This document shows, one piece after another, positions 44,201 through 53,021 of a stretch of DNA of 64,000 bases (positions are counted from its first letter, which is position 1; every line of letters begins with the position of its first letter). The notes under the pieces were generated by a model, which saw nothing but the letters and a program-made list of their open reading frames with translations, was not told the DNA's origin and did not search any database. The DNA is from Enterobacter huaxiensis. GTDB taxonomy: Bacteria > Pseudomonadota > Gammaproteobacteria > Enterobacterales > Enterobacteriaceae. The DNA is taken from NCBI RefSeq assembly GCF_003594935.2, contig NZ_CP043342.1:4464001-4528000 (forward strand). Reading direction: 5' to 3'. The translations under genes were made by a program, and so were the position numbers.

Positions 44201-45235
44201 TTACTCCATGGTCTGCTCGGCGAAGAGCTGCACCTGAATTTCACCCTCTTCCGCCAGCTGGCGCACCGTGGCCATGATCTCTTTACGCACGTGGTCCACG
44301 CGGCTGACCGGCACGGGGCCAAGGCGCGCGGTGGTGGACTGCAGTAACGTGACCTGACGCTTGGGCATGACGTTGAAGATCGCCTGGCGCAGCACCGGCT
44401 CGGTACCTTTAAGGGCGATCGCCCACTCTTCCATGGAAACTTCTTCCATCAGGCGCTGCAGGGTCGCTGGCGTCTGGCGGCTGAGGATGAAGAATTCGTA
44501 CATCTCTTGCTCCAGCTCGTCCACCACGTCGGCATCGCGTTCGCGAAGCTGTTCCAGCAGCTGCTGCTGGTTGCCGGGGATGCGGTTAACGATGTTCGCC
44601 GCGTGCTTGATGCCAATTACCTTCGAACCATGCTCGGACAACACCGCCACGCCGCGTTCAATCAGCTTGTCCAGCTCGTCGATGACGTCCCGGTTAACGT
44701 CGTCCAGGCGCGCAATACGCCAGACGATTTCATCCTGACGCTCCTGCGAGAGCGCGCTCAGCACGCCCGCCGCCACGTCCGGCGGCAGGAAGGCAAGGAA
44801 GACGGCCTGCAGCTGAAGGTGCTCCTGCTCGATCAGGGCTGCCAGCTGAGGGACATCGACCCACTGCAGGCGGGCCATGCGGTGGCGAATCTCGTCCCCA
44901 TAAATCCCGTTAATCACGCTGCTGGCGATTTCGCCCCCCAGCGCCTTTTCAAGGATGCCGCGCAGGTAGCTGCGCGACGCGCCGTTGATGCCGCTCTGCT
45001 CGCGGTAGTCATCAAAAAAATTATTCATCGCATGGCGTGCGTGATCGACCTTAACGCCGTGGAGGCGCGCCATGGTGTCGCTCAGCAAAATGACCTCGTC
45101 GCGGTTCATTTTCTGCATCACTTTGGCGGCCGCCTCTTCACCCACGCTGAGCAACAGAATGGCGGCCTGCTCCAGCCGGCTGCGCCCTGTTTTCACGCTA
45201 CCTTTACTGCTATGACTTGCTGTCAGTTCGCTCAT
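44201..45235 (-). CDS. fliG: Flagellar motor switch protein FliG
   Basis: 344 residues: N-terminal FliF-binding, middle, and C-terminal torque domains. LEQAAILLLSVGEEAAAKVM, VFLAFLPPDVAAGVLSALSQ and the charged C-terminal helix near MEEWAIALKGTEPVLRQAIF are conserved. It overlaps fliF by 26 bp. Confidence 0.95.
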   Translation of the reverse strand: MSELTASHSSKGSVKTGRSRLEQAAILLLSVGEEAAAKVMQKMNRDEVILLSDTMARLHGVKVDHARHAMNNFFDDYREQSGINGASRSYLRGILEKALGGEIASSVINGIYGDEIRHRMARLQWVDVPQLAALIEQEHLQLQAVFLAFLPPDVAAGVLSALSQERQDEIVWRIARLDDVNRDVIDELDKLIERGVAVLSEHGSKVIGIKHAANIVNRIPGNQQQLLEQLRERDADVVDELEQEMYEFFILSRQTPATLQRLMEEVSMEEWAIALKGTEPVLRQAIFNVMPKRQVTLLQSTTARLGPVPVSRVDHVRKEIMATVRQLAEEGEIQVQLFAEQTME

Positions 45236-46889
45236 TGCTGTTGATCCATTGTTTCAGTACTTCAGCCATACGTTCAGTTTCGTTTTCGGCCAGCATTTGC
45301 AGGTATTCGACCTTCGTTTCCAGCCCGGAACTTTGCGGCGGCAGCTCCGTATCCTGGTTAAATGCCGGGCCAGGAAGTCCGGCCAGACCGGCCTCCGTCG
45401 TTACCAGTTCGTTCTCAACTGCGTCCTTCTGGGCGCTGCCTTCAATCGCAACGCGTTCAGACGGTTCACGTCGACCGTAGCGCTGCGCCAGCGGACGCAG
45501 GCCAAACAGCAGCGTGAGCAGGATCAGCATGCCAATCCCACCGTTTTGTCCCCAGTACTGGATGTTCGGGTCTTGCCACCATTTCAGCACCGGCAGGCCA
45601 TCGACGGTTCTTTCGACGAAGGCCAATCTGTCCAGCGTCAGCGAATCGCCGCGCGCTTTCTCGATCCCTGCGGCATCTTCCACCAGCCGGGTCAGGGCGG
45701 TGAGCTGCTCTGGCGTCATGCTGGCAAGCGATGGCGCAGCCTGGTTTAACGCCACCGCCACGCGCAGTTTTTCGAGCTTGTAGCCCGGATGGCGGATATG
45801 GCGAATATCGCGATCGAAGGCATATTTACGCTGCTCCTGGCTGCGGCTGGAAAGTGAAGACGGATTGCTGGTTTGCGCCTGCGTCTGCGCGGCCTGCGGG
45901 TTTGCCGCCGCCTGCGGGGCTACGGGCTGTGCAGGCTGATTGACCGGGCGGTTGCTCAGCGAGCCCGGAATGCCGATGGCCAGCTCGTTGGTGGTATTTT
46001 CACGTGAGATATTCTCATCGCTGATCTGCGGCTCTTTGCCCAGACGCTCCTGCGTCTCTTCCACGCTGCTCATGTCGACGCTTGGCGTCACGCTGATGCG
46101 AAAATTATCGCTACCAAACAGCGGGGTCAGCAGGCCGGAGATGTTGTTGATGGTCTCATTTTTGATCCGCTCAACGACGTCGCGCCCCTGGCGGATGTTC
46201 GCCATGTTGCTGCCGTTCTGCTGGCCGTTTTCCGACAGCAAATTCCCGGACTGATCCACCACGCGCACGCTGGCGGCCTGCATGCCGGGCACGCTTCCCG
46301 CGACCAGCTGTACTATTGCCGCAACCTGCTGCTCATCAAGATGTTTGCCGTAGTGCAGCTGCAGCATGACCGAGGCGCTGCTTTGCGGCTTGTTGGTCAT
46401 CACGAAGGAGCTGGACTCGCTCAGCCCTAAGTGGACGCGCGCGTTCTCAACCGGATCGAGCGCCATGATGCTGCGTGCCAGCTCGCCTTCCAGGCTGCGC
46501 TTGTAGCGCACGTTCTGGACAAACTGGCTGCTGCCGAGCATCTCTTCTTTATCCATCAGCTCGTAGCCGTCCGGCATCACGGCGGTAATGCCTTTTGCCG
46601 CCAGCGCCATACGCGCCCGCGGCAGTTTGTCTTCAGGAATGAGGATCTGACCGTTGTCAGGGTTGATACGGTAAGCAATAGATTCCGCCCCCAGTACCTC
46701 AACAACCTGAGCGACGGGCAATTTCTCCTGGCTGCCGTAGAGCGCAACATAGCCCTGATTGCTGCGCCAGAGCGAAAATACAATCGCTCCCGTCAGCAGT
46801 ACAGCGCCTGCCGCCATCAGCCACTGCGGCTTCAGGCGACTTTCCGGGAGGGATAATGCGGAAAATTTATCTTTTAACTTTGTCAGCAC
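45210..46889 (-). CDS. fliF: Flagellar MS-ring protein FliF
   Basis: 559 residues with two transmembrane helices (about 24-44 and 450-470) around the periplasmic ring-building motifs (VALYGSQEKLPVAQVVEVLG, ARVHLGLSESSSFVMTNKPQ). A Gln/Ala/Pro-rich insert (residues ~320-345) is present. The C-terminus binds FliG. Confidence 0.95.
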   Translation of the reverse strand: MLTKLKDKFSALSLPESRLKPQWLMAAGAVLLTGAIVFSLWRSNQGYVALYGSQEKLPVAQVVEVLGAESIAYRINPDNGQILIPEDKLPRARMALAAKGITAVMPDGYELMDKEEMLGSSQFVQNVRYKRSLEGELARSIMALDPVENARVHLGLSESSSFVMTNKPQSSASVMLQLHYGKHLDEQQVAAIVQLVAGSVPGMQAASVRVVDQSGNLLSENGQQNGSNMANIRQGRDVVERIKNETINNISGLLTPLFGSDNFRISVTPSVDMSSVEETQERLGKEPQISDENISRENTTNELAIGIPGSLSNRPVNQPAQPVAPQAAANPQAAQTQAQTSNPSSLSSRSQEQRKYAFDRDIRHIRHPGYKLEKLRVAVALNQAAPSLASMTPEQLTALTRLVEDAAGIEKARGDSLTLDRLAFVERTVDGLPVLKWWQDPNIQYWGQNGGIGMLILLTLLFGLRPLAQRYGRREPSERVAIEGSAQKDAVENELVTTEAGLAGLPGPAFNQDTELPPQSSGLETKVEYLQMLAENETERMAEVLKQWINSNERTDSKS

Positions 46890-46899
46890 GAGGGAAACC

Positions 46900-47274
46900 T
46901 TACAGCGGTGTATTCATCACTTCGTCGAGCGCGGTGGTGAGTTTGTTTCGCACCTGCATCATGGCGGAAAACGCCACGCTGGCTTTTTGCGATTCGATCA
47001 TGGCCCCGGCCAGGTCGTCACTTTGACCCAGCTCTATGGCTTTCTGTTTTGCTCCAGCGGCGTGCTGCGCAGCGTCAACGTTGTCGATAGCGTTGTTCAG
47101 GACCTGTGAAAAGGAGGGTTGTGACGCTCCCGTGATGCCGGATAAAGAGGCGCCCGGCGCAATGAGCGGAGGAGTGCTCAACGTCCCGGAGGAGGCAACG
47201 GCAGCCGTGTTGTGCATCCTGTCCAGCATCGCCTGCTGGCGGGCCTGCATACCGATGGCGGTAATTTTGTCCAT
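46900..47274 (-). CDS. fliE: MS-ring/rod adaptor FliE
   Basis: A 124-residue small helical protein linking the MS ring to the rod. The C-terminal half (QSDDLAGAMIESQKASVAFS, AMMQVRNKLTTALDEVMN) is the conserved FliE domain. It lies 21 bp after lafK. Confidence 0.92.
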   Translation of the reverse strand: MDKITAIGMQARQQAMLDRMHNTAAVASSGTLSTPPLIAPGASLSGITGASQPSFSQVLNNAIDNVDAAQHAAGAKQKAIELGQSDDLAGAMIESQKASVAFSAMMQVRNKLTTALDEVMNTPL

Positions 47275-47295
47275 GTCGTTATTCTCTTGCGTGCG

Positions 47296-48327
47296 TCAGG
47301 AGTAGCATTCGATATCGATACCTTCCTCGCGCATTGAGGCGAGTCGGTAGCGTAAAGCACGCGGGGTAATGCCGAGGAAGGCGGCCGTTTTGGACTTATT
47401 GCCCTTATGGCGTTTGAGTAACTCAATGATGTACTGATACTCCGCCATGCGGCCATGAAGCTTGACGTTGCCAATGGCGGCCGGTGTCGCCTGCTGTTCG
47501 CGATAGGCTGGCATCAGGTCGACCGCGGAAACGGGCGATAACGACGCAGGCACGGGTAAGCCAAAGTCCTGCGCGGCAATCTCTTCCCCGTTGCTCAAAA
47601 TCATTCCCCGCTGGATAACGTTCTCCAGCTCGCGAACGTTGCCAGGCCAGTCATAGGCCAGCAGCGCGTGGCGGGCCTCATCGCTCAGGCGGATATTGCC
47701 TTTGTGAAAGGCTTTGTATTTGGCGATAAAACGCAGCGCCATTGGAATAATATCCAGGCGACGTTCGCGCAGCGGTGTAATATGAATCGGCACAACGGAA
47801 ATACGATAAAACAGATCCTGGCGGAAGCGCCCTTCAGCAATTTCCTGCTGTAAATCTTTATTTGTGGAAGCGACCAGGCGAATATCCAGAGGGATTTTTT
47901 TATGGCTTCCCAGTCGTTCAACTTCCTGCTCCTGCAATACGCGCAGTAATTTAGCCTGAAGCGCCAGCGGCATATCCCCGATTTCATCCAGAAGCAGCGT
48001 TCCGCCGTTGGCCTGTTCAAATTTCCCGGCAACACCCGTTACCGCACCGGTAAATGCGCCTTTTTCATAACCGAATAAAATCGCTTCCAGCATGCTTTCA
48101 GGAATCGCTGCACAGTTAACGCCAACATAGGGCGCATCGGCCCCCAATGCATTTTCATGGATGTAACGTGAAACGCATTCCTTACCTGTACCCGTCTCAC
48201 CTGTAATAAGTACCGATACATTATATTTAGCAACACGGCGTGCTAATGAAAATACATTTACGCTTTCAGGCGCACTGGCAACAAATCCATTTTCATTACG
48301 TACATCATGTTCAATAACAATACTCAT
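47296..48327 (-). CDS. lafK: LafK, sigma-54-dependent flagellar activator
   Basis: A 343-residue bacterial enhancer-binding protein. The AAA+ domain starts near residue 20 with Walker A GETGTGKE, the sigma-54 contact loop GAFTGA, Walker B GTLLLDEIGD, and the arginine finger region; a Fis-type helix-turn-helix (NKSKTAAFLGITPRALRYRL) ends it. There is almost no N-terminal receiver or sensing domain. It is placed before fliE as in other Laf clusters and is the likely activator of the two sigma-54 promoters at 21741 and 34675. Confidence 0.94.
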   Translation of the reverse strand: MSIVIEHDVRNENGFVASAPESVNVFSLARRVAKYNVSVLITGETGTGKECVSRYIHENALGADAPYVGVNCAAIPESMLEAILFGYEKGAFTGAVTGVAGKFEQANGGTLLLDEIGDMPLALQAKLLRVLQEQEVERLGSHKKIPLDIRLVASTNKDLQQEIAEGRFRQDLFYRISVVPIHITPLRERRLDIIPMALRFIAKYKAFHKGNIRLSDEARHALLAYDWPGNVRELENVIQRGMILSNGEEIAAQDFGLPVPASLSPVSAVDLMPAYREQQATPAAIGNVKLHGRMAEYQYIIELLKRHKGNKSKTAAFLGITPRALRYRLASMREEGIDIECYS

Positions 48328-48808
48328 AACAACTCACCAACATTTAAGCTGACTGTTAGCCTGAAGCGTATACGAGCCTGATGCTCCATCGCTGGAACAT
48401 GTATAAAGGCAAGTATTCGGTAGGGGCAATATGAATTTACCGGACGTCATCAAAACGCAGAAATTCATGAACTTCGCGTATTATAACGGTGCGTTAAGAA
48501 TTGTCTTGTTTTTAATGGGTATTAAAATTTTAACCCTTATATTTCATATAGTTAGACTAAATATTAATGGCGATTAATCGTCCTGAAATAACGAATTAAT
48601 AATCTTTAGCGTCTTGATTACGGTCGCCAAACAGCGTCTAATTCTTGTCCCTAATAAAGCTCTTCGCGCAAGACCTTTATGGCGCGGTTGACCAACTCAC
48701 TTATCTAAGCGACAAGGTTAAAAAGAACTTAAATATTTTTTCTGCCAATAAGCAAACGCCTTAATGTGAAGGGCTGTTGCTTAAGGCGATCGTTACGCGG
48801 AAGACTCT
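48328..48808. other. Divergent intergenic region, lafK / fliM
   Basis: 481 bp of AT-rich DNA with the promoters of the regulator and of the switch/export operon. A weak sigma-70-like site for lafK is TTGCCC (48424-48429, leftward) and TATACA (48400-48405) with an 18-bp spacer. I find no sigma-54 match for fliM. No gene is seen. Confidence 0.5.
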
Positions 48809-49690
48809 ATGCCAGCAGCTCCTCAGAGAATAAAAATCTACCAGCGTCAGGAACTCCCCGATATGGTAAAGCTCGATGTGAGTAAGCTCGGGCGCCCCTG
48901 GCATAAGCTTCCCAAATTAATGAACGACAGCTTTGATATATTCGATGCACGGTTAAGCATCTATTTTTTGAAAAAGCTGCGGGTGAACGTTGCGTTAAAG
49001 TCGATGCATTTTGCTATCGACCAGAACTATAAAAACACGCAGCTATTTACTACCCCTTTTGGCTCTATTGCGTTCAGCATTGAGCGCACCTTGCTACTCC
49101 AGATCCTTCACGATTATTACGGGCTGGGAAAAGAGAGTCGAAATAAATCCCTGGATGTCGATCAGCCTGTCACCAAAACGGAAGACCGGCTGAAAAATAA
49201 AATCGGACTGGATCTGACGCGCCTTCTTATCGATGAAGAGATATTTGGCAAGGACGTAGAGATTAAGAGCGATAACACCACGGTGATTAATCAGTGGTCA
49301 TGGTGCGTTACGTTCGTGCTGGAAGGTTATGAGGAGGGCAGTTTTACGCTGCTGTTTGATAACGCGCATGTCGATCAAATGCTGGCGGCACTGCGGTCAC
49401 CCGAGCGGGGACACTCCGGCAACAAACAGACGTCGCCTACGCCGTCCCAAATAGAACGCCTGTTCTACAGCATGCCGCTGAAGTTTAGCGGGCATGTCAG
49501 CAGCCTTAATTTGACCGTCGCCCAGCTGGCGAAGATCAGGCCGGGAGACATTATCCCGGTAAACATTAACGAAACCGTCCCGGTTTATATCGGTAAAGAA
49601 CAGATTTTTGACGCCAAAATCGCTGAAGATCGCGGCAAGTTACTACTCTGTGAATTTAATGACAGAACCATTGAGAAGCAATATGAGTGA
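48809..49690 (+). CDS. fliM: Flagellar motor switch protein FliM
   Basis: A 293-residue C-ring protein. The middle domain (FAIDQNYKNTQLFTTPFGSI, SIERTLLLQILHDYYG) and C-terminal SpoA domain (LNLTVAQLAKIRPGDIIPVN) are present. The usual N-terminal CheY-P-binding helix (LSQxEIDALL-type) is not visible: the protein begins APQRIKIYQRQELPD. If true, this motor would not respond to CheY, as described for other lateral flagella. Confidence 0.88.
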   Translation: MPAAPQRIKIYQRQELPDMVKLDVSKLGRPWHKLPKLMNDSFDIFDARLSIYFLKKLRVNVALKSMHFAIDQNYKNTQLFTTPFGSIAFSIERTLLLQILHDYYGLGKESRNKSLDVDQPVTKTEDRLKNKIGLDLTRLLIDEEIFGKDVEIKSDNTTVINQWSWCVTFVLEGYEEGSFTLLFDNAHVDQMLAALRSPERGHSGNKQTSPTPSQIERLFYSMPLKFSGHVSSLNLTVAQLAKIRPGDIIPVNINETVPVYIGKEQIFDAKIAEDRGKLLLCEFNDRTIEKQYE

Positions 49691-50084
49691 TCAGCAACAA
49701 GACTTGAGCCAGTCCCTGGATTTTGGCGACCTGAATCTTACGGAGATGCCGCGAGAAGAGACCGTTGAAGGTAATATCCGCCTGGATCTTCAGTCTGAAC
49801 CCGAAACCTCTTCAGGCATCGACGATCTGCGCAAAATGGCGCTGTTTAGCCGCATTCCGGTGACGCTGACGCTGGAAGTGGCTTCGGTTGAGGTCTCTCT
49901 GGCCGATCTTCTCACCGTGGGCCATGATTCGGTCATTGAGCTTGATAAAATGGCGGGCGAACCTCTGGACATCAAGGTTAATGGGATCCTCTTCGGCAAA
50001 GCTGAAGCCGTGGTGCTGAACGACAAATACGGCCTGCGTATCCTGGAGTTCAACAGCAAAGAGCTGGGCGAACTGACGCCATGA
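49683..50084 (+). CDS. fliN: Flagellar motor switch protein FliN
   Basis: 133 residues; the C-terminal SpoA domain (FSRIPVTLTLEVASVEVSLA, LDKMAGEPLDIKVNGILFGK, VVLNDKYGLRIL) is intact. The ATG at 49683 overlaps fliM by 8 bp and has GAGAAG upstream. Confidence 0.94.
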   Translation: MSDQQQDLSQSLDFGDLNLTEMPREETVEGNIRLDLQSEPETSSGIDDLRKMALFSRIPVTLTLEVASVEVSLADLLTVGHDSVIELDKMAGEPLDIKVNGILFGKAEAVVLNDKYGLRILEFNSKELGELTP

Positions 50085-50833
50085 TTTCTCGCCTTCGCAC
50101 CGCGCTGCCCTGGCTGCTGCTGGGCGGTTTGCTCTTTTCTCCGCAGCTGCTGGCCGCCAATGGCGACATTACGCTGTTCAGCTCGGCAACCACCGATGGC
50201 GGCCAGGATTACAACGTTAAGATTGAAATCCTGATCCTGATGACCCTGCTGGGTCTGCTGCCCGTGATGCTGATGATGATGACCTGCTTCACGCGCTTTA
50301 TTATCGTGCTGGCGATTTTGCGTCAGGCATTAGGTCTTCAACAAAGCCCGCCCAATAAAATCCTGACCGGGATTGCGCTCGCGCTCACGCTGCTGGTGAT
50401 GCGCCCGGTGTGGACCACCATCTATCAGGATGCGGTCGTGCCGTTTCAGAATGACGAAATCACCATGAAGCAGGCGTTCAGCAAGGCAGAGGTGCCGCTT
50501 AAGCATTTTATGCTGGCGCAAACCAGCAATAAGGCAATGTCGCAGATGATGACGATTGCGGGGGTCACGGGTGAGCCAAAGGAACAGGATTTAACGGTCG
50601 TAACGCCCGCCTACCTGCTGAGCGAGCTGAAAACCGCGTTTCAGATCGGCTTTATGATTTACATCCCCTTCCTGGTCATCGATCTGATTGTCGCCAGTAT
50701 TTTAATGGCGATGGGGATGATGATGCTGTCGCCGCTGATTGTCTCGCTGCCCTTCAAGCTCATGCTGTTTGTGCTGTGTGACGGCTGGACGCTCATCGTC
50801 GGTACGCTCACCTCCAGCGTGCAGGGGCTTTAG
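50081..50833 (+). CDS. fliP: Flagellar export gate protein FliP
   Basis: 250 residues with a cleavable signal peptide (LPWLLLGGLLFSPQLLA) and four membrane helices; TCFTRFIIVLAILRQALGLQ and the C-terminal MGMMMLSPLIVSLPFKLMLF are family hallmarks. ATGA overlap with fliN. Confidence 0.96.
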   Translation: MISRLRTALPWLLLGGLLFSPQLLAANGDITLFSSATTDGGQDYNVKIEILILMTLLGLLPVMLMMMTCFTRFIIVLAILRQALGLQQSPPNKILTGIALALTLLVMRPVWTTIYQDAVVPFQNDEITMKQAFSKAEVPLKHFMLAQTSNKAMSQMMTIAGVTGEPKEQDLTVVTPAYLLSELKTAFQIGFMIYIPFLVIDLIVASILMAMGMMMLSPLIVSLPFKLMLFVLCDGWTLIVGTLTSSVQGL

Positions 50834-50835
50834 CA

Positions 50836-51108
50836 ATGGTCACCATGGACATCGCCGGGGATATCATGGCCACCGGCATCAAGCTGGTGCTGGTGATCTC
50901 TGCCGTCGCGATTATACCCAGCCTGATCGTTGGCCTGTGCGTCAGTATTTTCCAGGCCACCACGCAGATTAACGAACAGACGCTGAGCTTCCTGCCCCGC
51001 CTTCTGGTGACGCTGGCGGTGCTTATTATTGGCGGTAAATGGATGCTTACCCAACTGGTGGATTTCACCGTCAATATTTTCCAGCAGGCGGCGGCGCTGG
51101 TGGGCTAG
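50836..51108 (+). CDS. fliQ: Flagellar export gate protein FliQ
   Basis: A 90-residue two-helix membrane protein of the export gate (VGLCVSIFQATTQINEQTLS, FLPRLLVTLAVLIIGG). It follows fliP by 2 bp. Confidence 0.95.
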   Translation: MVTMDIAGDIMATGIKLVLVISAVAIIPSLIVGLCVSIFQATTQINEQTLSFLPRLLVTLAVLIIGGKWMLTQLVDFTVNIFQQAAALVG

Positions 51109-51114
51109 CAGGCT

Positions 51115-51888
51115 ATGGGTATCGATATTCACGCGCTGATTAACCCGCTGCTGGCGTTAGTCTTCCCGTTCTTTCGCATTCTGGCGTTTCTGCACTTCTG
51201 CCCCGTGCTGGATAACCGCGCCTTTAGCCGACGGATTAAAACGGTGCTGGCCCTGGCGCTGGCGGTCATCATCACGCCGATGCTGCCGGAAAAAGTTCTG
51301 CTCAGCGAGCTGATGTCCATGAGAACGATCCTGCTGACGGGCGAACAGCTGCTGTGGGGCATGCTGTTTGGCATGGCCATGCAGCTGGTGTTTGTCGCGC
51401 TGCAAACCGCGGGGCACATCCTGTCGATGAATATGGGCCTGGGCATGGCAATGATGAATGACCCGGTAAACGGCAGCTCGACCACCGTGATTTCGCAGAT
51501 GATTTACACCTTCTGCGGCCTGCTCTTTTTCGTGATGGACGGTCACCTGCTGGTGGTCACCATCCTTTACAAAGGCTTTGTCTGGTGGCCCATTGGCCAG
51601 GCGATTAACAAACCCACCCTGCTGCTGATCGTGCAAAGCCTGGGCTGGATTATGTCCTCGGCGACGCTTATCGCCATCCCGACCACCTTTGTCATGCTGA
51701 TTGTGCAGGGCGGCTTTGGGCTGCTAAACCGCGTCTCCCCGACGCTGAACCTCTTTTCACTCGGCTTCCCCATCAGCATGCTGTTTGGCCTGCTCTGTAT
51801 TTCGATGATGATGACCAACATCCCCGACCACTATCTCAACCTGACCAACGACATTCTGGCCAGGCTCGAAGCCATAAGGAGCCACTGA
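51115..51888 (+). CDS. fliR: Flagellar export gate protein FliR
   Basis: 257 residues, about six membrane helices; FRILAFLHFCPVLDNRAFSR, GEQLLWGMLFGMAMQLVFVA and LTNDILARLEAI fit FliR. It overlaps flhB by one base. Confidence 0.94.
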   Translation: MGIDIHALINPLLALVFPFFRILAFLHFCPVLDNRAFSRRIKTVLALALAVIITPMLPEKVLLSELMSMRTILLTGEQLLWGMLFGMAMQLVFVALQTAGHILSMNMGLGMAMMNDPVNGSSTTVISQMIYTFCGLLFFVMDGHLLVVTILYKGFVWWPIGQAINKPTLLLIVQSLGWIMSSATLIAIPTTFVMLIVQGGFGLLNRVSPTLNLFSLGFPISMLFGLLCISMMMTNIPDHYLNLTNDILARLEAIRSH

Positions 51889-53021
51889 TGGCAGCGGGTG
51901 GAGATAAAAGCGAAAAACCCACGGCGCAAAAGCTGCGTAAAGCGCGCGAAAAGGGCGACCTGCCGCGTTCCAAAGACCTCACGATGGCCGTTGGGCTGCT
52001 GGCCTCGTTCATCACGATGGGGACATTTTTCCCCTACTACCAGCAGCTGGTGGGCGAATCGTTTACCGCGGTTGGGATGATGGCCGGACGGCTGGACGAT
52101 GAAGGGGTGTTGAGCCAGTTTTTGATGCTCAACGTCTGGATCATTGTGCGCTTTATCGCCACGCTTGCGCCAATCCCCATCGCCTGCATCGTGGCAAGCC
52201 TGGTGCCCGGCGGCTGGATTTTTACCGTTTCAAAGCTTAAACCGGATTTCAAAAAGTTAAGCCCGATTAGCGGCGTGAAACGCCTGTTTGCCAGCAGTCA
52301 CTTTGTCGATGTCGGCAAGATGATGCTCAAGTGCAGCATTATTCTCGCCGTACTGTACAGCATGGTGCACAGCTCGCTGGATCCGCTGCTGCATCTGCAG
52401 CGGCTGAGCTTGAATCAGGCGGTCCACCAGGGCTTCGGTATTCTTCATCATGTGCTCGTCTATTTTATTGCCGTGATTGTCATTTTTGCCCTGCTCGACG
52501 TGCCGTTGACCAAATTCATGTTCACCAAAAAAATGCGTATGACCAAGCAGGAGGTGAAGGAAGAGTACAAGAACAACGACGGTAATCCGCAGATTAAGGG
52601 ACGCATTCGGCAGCTCCAGCGCCAGATGGCAATGGGCCAGATTAGCCGCACCGTGCCCGATGCCGATGTGATTATCACTAACCCGACGCACTTCGCGGTG
52701 GCGCTGAAATACGATCCGAATAAAGCCGAAGCGCCCTATATCGTGGCGAAAGGGATGGACGATATCGCCCTGCATATTCGTGACGTCGCGCGCCAGCATC
52801 AGATTGAAATCGTGGAGTTTCCTCCGCTGGCGCGCGCGGTTTATCACACCACGCGGGTTAACCAGCAAATACCGGCCCAGCTTTTTCGCGCCATTGCCCA
52901 CGTGCTGACCTATGTCATGCAGATTAAATCCTGGCGTACCGGCCAGCTTGAACAAAAACCCCGCCTGAACAGGCAAATAACCATTCCAGAAGAGGTCTTA
53001 AAAGCCGATGGCGAACAGTAA
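51888..53021 (+). CDS. flhB: Flagellar export switch protein FlhB
   Basis: 377 residues: four membrane helices and a cytoplasmic domain with the self-cleavage site NPTH (DVIITNPTHFAVALKYDPNK) needed for the hook-to-filament switch. N-terminal KSEKPTAQKLRKAREKGDLP is typical. It overlaps flhA by 14 bp. Confidence 0.96.
   Translation: MAAGGDKSEKPTAQKLRKAREKGDLPRSKDLTMAVGLLASFITMGTFFPYYQQLVGESFTAVGMMAGRLDDEGVLSQFLMLNVWIIVRFIATLAPIPIACIVASLVPGGWIFTVSKLKPDFKKLSPISGVKRLFASSHFVDVGKMMLKCSIILAVLYSMVHSSLDPLLHLQRLSLNQAVHQGFGILHHVLVYFIAVIVIFALLDVPLTKFMFTKKMRMTKQEVKEEYKNNDGNPQIKGRIRQLQRQMAMGQISRTVPDADVIITNPTHFAVALKYDPNKAEAPYIVAKGMDDIALHIRDVARQHQIEIVEFPPLARAVYHTTRVNQQIPAQLFRAIAHVLTYVMQIKSWRTGQLEQKPRLNRQITIPEEVLKADGEQ

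Noticed and set aside
48770..48790. Possible sigma-54 site (TTGCT) before fliM
   Set aside because: The -24 element reads TG in place of GG and the rest does not fit; not a credible sigma-54 promoter.
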